Below, in pieces: positions 60,360 to 64,000 of a stretch of DNA of 64,000 bases. The stretch is from NCBI GenBank assembly GCA_965261315.1, contig CBDHDM010000052.1, positions 1 through 64,000 of the forward strand. Direction: 5' to 3'. Under the pieces are notes generated by a model. That model did no database searches. It was not told where the DNA came from and was given only the letters and a program-made list of their open reading frames with translations. The number at the start of each line of letters is the position of its first letter. The stretch's first letter is position 1. This DNA comes from Endozoicomonas sp965261315. Lineage in GTDB: Bacteria > Pseudomonadota > Gammaproteobacteria > Pseudomonadales > Endozoicomonadaceae. Both the position numbers and the translations under genes were made by a program.

Positions 60360-61060
60360 TTGCTATTAGCTGATTACGAATTAACTGTTGAACTATTGTG
60401 CTTTGATAACTCTAAAGTCGAGAAAGAGGAAGAGCTGGCTTGTAAAACGAAGCGTAGATTCAAGGCAACAACTGATTCACGGCATAATAAGCCAGTGGCG
60501 GATAACTTGTTGGAACGTGACTTCCATCGGGATCAGCCAAATCAGGCATACGTTGGAGATATTACATATATCCCAACTCGTGAGGGTTGGCTGTATCTAT
60601 CTGTTTTTATTGATCTGTGCTCCAGAGCAGTCGTTGGCTGGTCTATGAGTAGCAGGATGACAGCAAAGCTGGTAACCGACTCGCTGGAGATGGCAATGTG
60701 GAAGCGCAGGCCAGAGGCTGGCTTGCTGGTGCATAGCGATCGTGGAAGTCAGTATGTCTCAGAACGCTACCAGTCATTACTAAACGACAATGAATTCCTC
60801 TGTAGCATGAGCCGCAAGGGTAATTGCTGGGATAATGCAGTGGCCGAGAGTTTTTTTCATACGCTGAAAACAGAACTCATTCATCATGAGGGTTTTCAGA
60901 CCCGGGAAGAGGCTCACCAGGCAATTTTTGAGTATATCGAGGTGTTTTATAACCGTCAGAGAAAGCACTCGAGCAATGGCTACTTGGCACCGTTCAAGTA
61001 TGAACACGAACTTGCCAAGGCAGCGTAAAAAAGTGTCCGGAAAATCCTTGCCATATCAGA
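60360..61060 (+). mobile_element. IS3-family element, right half with OrfB
   Basis: The OrfB-type frame (60360-61028) has the integrase core: AYVGDITYIPTREGWLYLSV (first Asp), GLLVHSDRGSQYVSERY (second Asp) and KGNCWDNAVAESFFHTLKTE (Glu), then YIEVFYNRQRKHSSNGYLAP. The DDE catalytic triad is intact. OrfA and the start of OrfB are absent; homology begins near 60430. The right terminal repeat is 61030-61060, a copy of which also lies at 29886-29916. Confidence 0.87.
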
Positions 61061-61142
61061 TTGCAATAGGCTTTTTATGTGGGCCACCATGGCTGCATGA
61101 GGGAGGTTCCCAGTCTATCAAGGTTGTCCAAAAACGGTTTTT

Positions 61143-61358
61143 GCAACAGCCTCTGAAGGCGCGCGAGCCAGCGCCATTTATTACAGCCTGATCGAAAGCG
61201 CCAAAGCCAACGGGCTTGATCCATACCAGTACCTCTATTATGTGCTCAAGCACCTGCCGTATGCGGATACGGTTGAAAAGCGGGAAGTGCTCCTTCCCTG
61301 GAATGTGAAAGCTTCCAGCGTGCTTTCCAGCAACACGTCCCTCCCCCAGGCTGCCTGA
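61143..61358 (+). pseudogene. IS66 transposase (TnpC) C-terminal fragment
   Basis: The frame ending at the TGA 61356-61358 reads ASEGARASAIYYSLIESAKANG, then LDPYQYLYYVLKHLPYADTVEKREVLLPWN. This is the conserved C-terminal end of IS66 TnpC. Nothing else of the element is left upstream, where the IS3 end adjoins. The following 126 bases up to the repeat gene hold only a GGGATGACAA/TTGTCATCCC inverted pair (61408-61442 region). Confidence 0.85.
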
Positions 61359-61484
61359 CAAAACAGGTCAGCCTTCCCTTATACCGGTTGCCTGGAACTT
61401 TACCGGGATGACAAGGTCAAAAGTTCTATTGTTGTCATCCCCAGACTATTCTCCTACTGGAAACAGGGAAGCCCCCAAAAAACC

Positions 61485-62912
61485 ATGCAGTCCCCTTCCT
61501 CCTCAGTAACCGCAGACACTGTATCCCCGTTAACATCCACTGAAGCAGGAAGGGGCGAGCTGACAACCAGCCGAAATGGCAAAAGAAAGCGAACCATGGC
61601 AGGTTCCACGGTGGAACAGACAGCAACGGGCACTGGAGCGTTTCCACCGCATCAACAGCAACCTGAATCCGGGGCCATTCCACCCATAAAACTCAGGCGT
61701 GTTACTGAAAAAAGCTGGGGTATTGTGTGTTCTTCTGCTTCGGTTCAGGAGAGTCCAGAGCCGATGGAGACTGAACCGGCCATGCCTGCTGACGCTGCTT
61801 CCAGGCTTCCGGGGATGATCAACTCCATATCAAGAAATCTACCAACAGCCAGCGACAATAGGCCATTAACTGGCAATGAGCATACCTCAGCGATGGTACA
61901 GGATATGCCAGAACCAATGGAGGATGTACCGCTCACTACAGGAATTAACAGTGAAACATCAATTTCAGCATTTTCTGTAAGCCAGCAAAATGAACTACGA
62001 ACACATTTAAATAATCAAGAAATACAAGCAGTACTAAAGAATGCCGGGATACTGCTGAAAACCCTCAATGACAGGAAAATCCAATTAGCGCGAGACAGGA
62101 GTAAGCCGCCCGCACACTCGCTCTTTTCCAGGCTAAAAAAATACAGCATTGTTAAAGATTCTCAGACTTTCACAGGCTATTTTGCTAAGGCCAACACGTT
62201 CTTTTTAGCTGTAAATACCCAGCAGATTAAAAATACCAGCTGCCTTACGAGCATGCTCAAATCGAAGACTCAGATAAAGAAGTTTGCAGAAGAAAGCGAG
62301 GAAAACATTCAGGCGGTTGCTGCTAACCCATGCTTGAAACGGATTTCCTCCATGTGTCATGTCCGAGGGATTCCCACCGCCAAGGAGGTGAACGACTTTG
62401 TCGGGCTGGAGGTCTTCAAAGGCGAGGGCCGAACGCTATTGCCCTCCATTTCCTCCATGTGTAATGGCCAAGGGATTCCCACCGCCAAGGAGGTGAACGA
62501 CTTTGTCGGGCTGGAGGTCTTCAAAGGCGAGGGCCGAACGCTATTGCCCTCCATTTCCTCCATGTGTAATGGCCAAGGGATTCCCACCGCCAAGGAGGTG
62601 AACGACTTTGTCGGGCTGGAGGTCTTCAAAGGCGAGGGCCGAACGCTATTGCCCTCCATTTCCTCCATGAGATGCGGAAAAGGGATTCCCACCGCCAAGG
62701 AGGTGAACGACTTTGTCGGGCTGGAGGTCTTCAAAGGCGAGGGCCGAACGCTATTGCCCTCCATTTCCTCCATGCGTAATGGCCAAGGGATTCCCACCGC
62801 CAAGGAGGTGAACGACTTTGTCGGGCTGGAGGTCTTCAAAGGCGAGGGCCGAAATTGCCCTCCATTTCCTCCATGTGTAATGGCCGAGGGATTCCCACCG
62901 CCAAGGAGGTGA
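61485..62912 (+). CDS. Repeat protein with PPR-like 35-residue units, candidate effector
   Basis: The continuous frame encodes 475 residues. Residues 1-285 are not repetitive: a Ser/Thr/Pro-rich start with the NLS-like KRKR at 33-36 and KLRR, repeated PEPME motifs (near 90 and 145), then a helical region (QNELRTHLNNQEIQAVLKNAG). From residue 290 five 35-residue units follow, each of the form M-x5-GIPTAKEVNDFVGLEVF then KGEGRTLLPSISS. In the fifth unit a 4-nt deletion (about 62853) shifts the frame and a stop comes at 62912, although the array goes on in other frames to the window edge. No signal peptide or membrane segment. Function unknown; a solenoid that binds a partner molecule is inferred. 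Confidence 0.7.
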   Translation: MQSPSSSVTADTVSPLTSTEAGRGELTTSRNGKRKRTMAGSTVEQTATGTGAFPPHQQQPESGAIPPIKLRRVTEKSWGIVCSSASVQESPEPMETEPAMPADAASRLPGMINSISRNLPTASDNRPLTGNEHTSAMVQDMPEPMEDVPLTTGINSETSISAFSVSQQNELRTHLNNQEIQAVLKNAGILLKTLNDRKIQLARDRSKPPAHSLFSRLKKYSIVKDSQTFTGYFAKANTFFLAVNTQQIKNTSCLTSMLKSKTQIKKFAEESEENIQAVAANPCLKRISSMCHVRGIPTAKEVNDFVGLEVFKGEGRTLLPSISSMCNGQGIPTAKEVNDFVGLEVFKGEGRTLLPSISSMCNGQGIPTAKEVNDFVGLEVFKGEGRTLLPSISSMRCGKGIPTAKEVNDFVGLEVFKGEGRTLLPSISSMRNGQGIPTAKEVNDFVGLEVFKGEGRNCPPFPPCVMAEGFPPPRR

Positions 62913-64000
62913 ACGACTTTGTCGGGCTGGAGGTCTTGCTATTGCCCTCCATTTCCTCCATGAGATGCGGAAAAGGGATTCCCACCGCCAAGGAGGTGAA
63001 CGACTTTGTCGGGCTGGAGGTCTTCAAAGGCGAGGGCCGAACGCTATTGCCCTCCATTTCCTCCATGAGATGCGGAAAAGGGATTCCCACCGCCAAGGAG
63101 GTGAACGACTTTGTCGGGCTGGAGGTCTTCAAAGGCGAGGGCCGAACGCTATTGCCCTCCATTTCCTCCATGCGTAATGGCCAAGGGATTCCCACCGCCA
63201 AGGAGGTGAACGACTTTGTCGGGCTGGAGGTCTTCAAAGGCGAGGGCCGAACGCTATTGCCCTCCATTTCCTCCATGAGATGCGGAAAAGGGATTCCCAC
63301 CGCCAAGGAGGTGAACGACTTTGTCGGGCTGGAGGTCTTCAAAGGCGAGGGCCGAACGCTATTGCCCTCCATTTCCTCCATGAGATGCGGAAAAGGGATT
63401 CCCACCGCCAAGGAGGTGAACGACTTTGTCGGGCTGGAGGTCTTCAAAGGCGAGGGCCGAACGCTATTGCCCTCCATTTCCTCCATGAGATGCGGAAAAG
63501 GGATTCCCACCGCCAAGGAGGTGAACGACTTTGTCGGGCTGGAGGTCTTCAAAGGCGAGGGCCGAACGCTATTGCCCTCCATTTCCTCCATGTGTAATCC
63601 GAGGGATTCCCACCGCCAAGGAGGTGAACGACTTTGTCGGGCTGGAGGTCTTCAAAGGCGAGGGCCGAACGCTATTGCCCTCCATTTCCTCCATGTGTAA
63701 TGGCCGAGGGATTCCCACCGCCAAGGAGGTGAACGACTTTGTCGGGCTGGAGGTCTTCAAAGGCGAGGGCCGAACGCTATTGCCCTCCATTTCCTCCATG
63801 AGATGCGGAAAAGGGATTCCCACCGCCAAGGAGGTGAACGACTTTGTCGGGCTGGAGGTCTTCAAAGGCGAGGGCCGAACGCTATTGCCCTCCATTTCCT
63901 CCATGAGATCCGGAAAAGGGATTCCCACCGCCAAGGAGGTGAACGACTTTGTCGGGCTGGAGGTCTTCAAAGGCGAGGGCCGAACGCTATTGCCCTCCAT
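62352..64000 (+). repeat. Array of sixteen 105-bp coding repeats, running off the window
   Basis: Unit starts (Met codon) lie at 62352, 62457, 62562, 62667, 62772, 62873, 62960, 63065, 63170, 63275, 63380, 63485, 63590, 63693, 63798 and 63903. About 90 of 105 bp are identical in all units, including silent positions. Variation sits in the five codons after Met: CHVRG once, CNGQG twice, RNGQG twice, RCGKG seven times, CNGRG in units 6 and 14 (and in 13 if its 2-nt loss is repaired), RSGKG once. Irregular units have deletions of 4 nt (unit 5), 18 nt (unit 6) and 2 nt (unit 13). The last unit is cut by the window end. Confidence 0.97.
62855..63700 (+). pseudogene. Continuation of the repeat gene in the shifted frame
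   Basis: This frame of 281 codons carries repeat units 6 to 12 as protein after the 4-nt deletion. It ends because the 2-nt deletion in unit 13 moves the coding frame back to that of the upstream CDS, in which units 14-16 are open up to the window edge. It is part of the same gene, split by indels or by assembly error, and is unlikely to be translated by itself. Confidence 0.6.

Noticed and set aside
62357..64000. Long minus-strand frames across the repeat array (units with SPTKSFTSLAVGIP)
   Set aside because: A 105-bp period is divisible by three, so any frame that is open in one unit stays open in all. The plus-strand gene has a non-repetitive N-terminal domain and start; the antisense frames have none, so they are shadows.
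62352..64000. CRISPR array
   Set aside because: The units are long, nearly identical and without unique spacers, and they encode protein in frame; no cas genes are near.
62352..64000. TALE-like DNA-binding repeats
   Set aside because: Period 35 and a variable pocket invite the comparison, but the variable residues lie before GIP, not at the loop after the first helix, and the TALE core residues are absent.

Overview
This window looks like chromosomal DNA of a marine gammaproteobacterium of the Oceanospirillales/Endozoicomonadaceae type, probably a host-associated one. This is inferred from the mix of gammaproteobacterial housekeeping genes (ftsYEX-rpoH, rsmD, argC, ettA, moa/mob/mod, a RegBA-like pair, yceH, ycgN), a high load of decayed insertion sequences from many families, and several proteins with eukaryote-like domains (SET, PP2C) or short basic nuclear-localisation-like motifs. 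No marker in the window fixes the species.

Layout. 1-10.6 kb: a secreted phosphoesterase, moeA, a Na/Pi cotransporter behind a clear Pho box, the remnant of a chitin-binding domain, a TonB-like protein, a RegB/RegA-type redox two-component pair, a VTT membrane protein overlapping a NYN-domain protein, a cold-shock protein, and a stress-protein-17M-like protein. 10.7-15.8 kb: a minus-strand molybdenum cluster (mobA-moaB-moaC-moaD-moaE-modA-modB-modC), which covers molybdate uptake and most of cofactor synthesis; moaA is not in the window. 16-23.3 kb: an HpcH-type aldolase, ycgN, an unknown low-GC gene, a broken MHS-type transporter, yceH, an internally deleted ushA, argC, a HopJ-family gene and a small lipoprotein. 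23.4-26.4 kb: nested mobile debris. A group II intron sits in a DUF3820 gene, is cut by a DDE element, and that element is itself split by an IS4-type element.

26.6-37.3 kb: a SET-domain protein, ettA, an IS110 copy, a truncated and an intact PP2C-like gene, an aldehyde dehydrogenase with a divergent TetR regulator and a palindromic operator candidate, and a frameshifted unknown gene. 37.3-47.3 kb: mdh, rsmD, an MFS exporter, an ISAzo13-type deletion derivative, then ftsY-ftsE-ftsX-rpoH. 47.4-53.1 kb: a full rrn operon with tandem promoters, no tRNA in the spacer, two enlarged hairpins in 16S and a helical insertion of about 126 nt in 23S. 53.1-54.5 kb: a phage-like two-gene module. 54.5-61.4 kb: a graveyard of IS1380, IS1182, ISAs1, ISL3, IS701-like, IS3 and IS66 remnants.

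From 61.5 kb to the window edge lies the most unusual object: a gene whose C-terminal half is an array of near-identical 105-bp (35-codon) repeats. Variation is confined to a five-residue pocket, and two small frameshifting indels cancel each other. The repeat keeps a spacing that resembles pentatricopeptide-type helical repeats, but its function is unknown.
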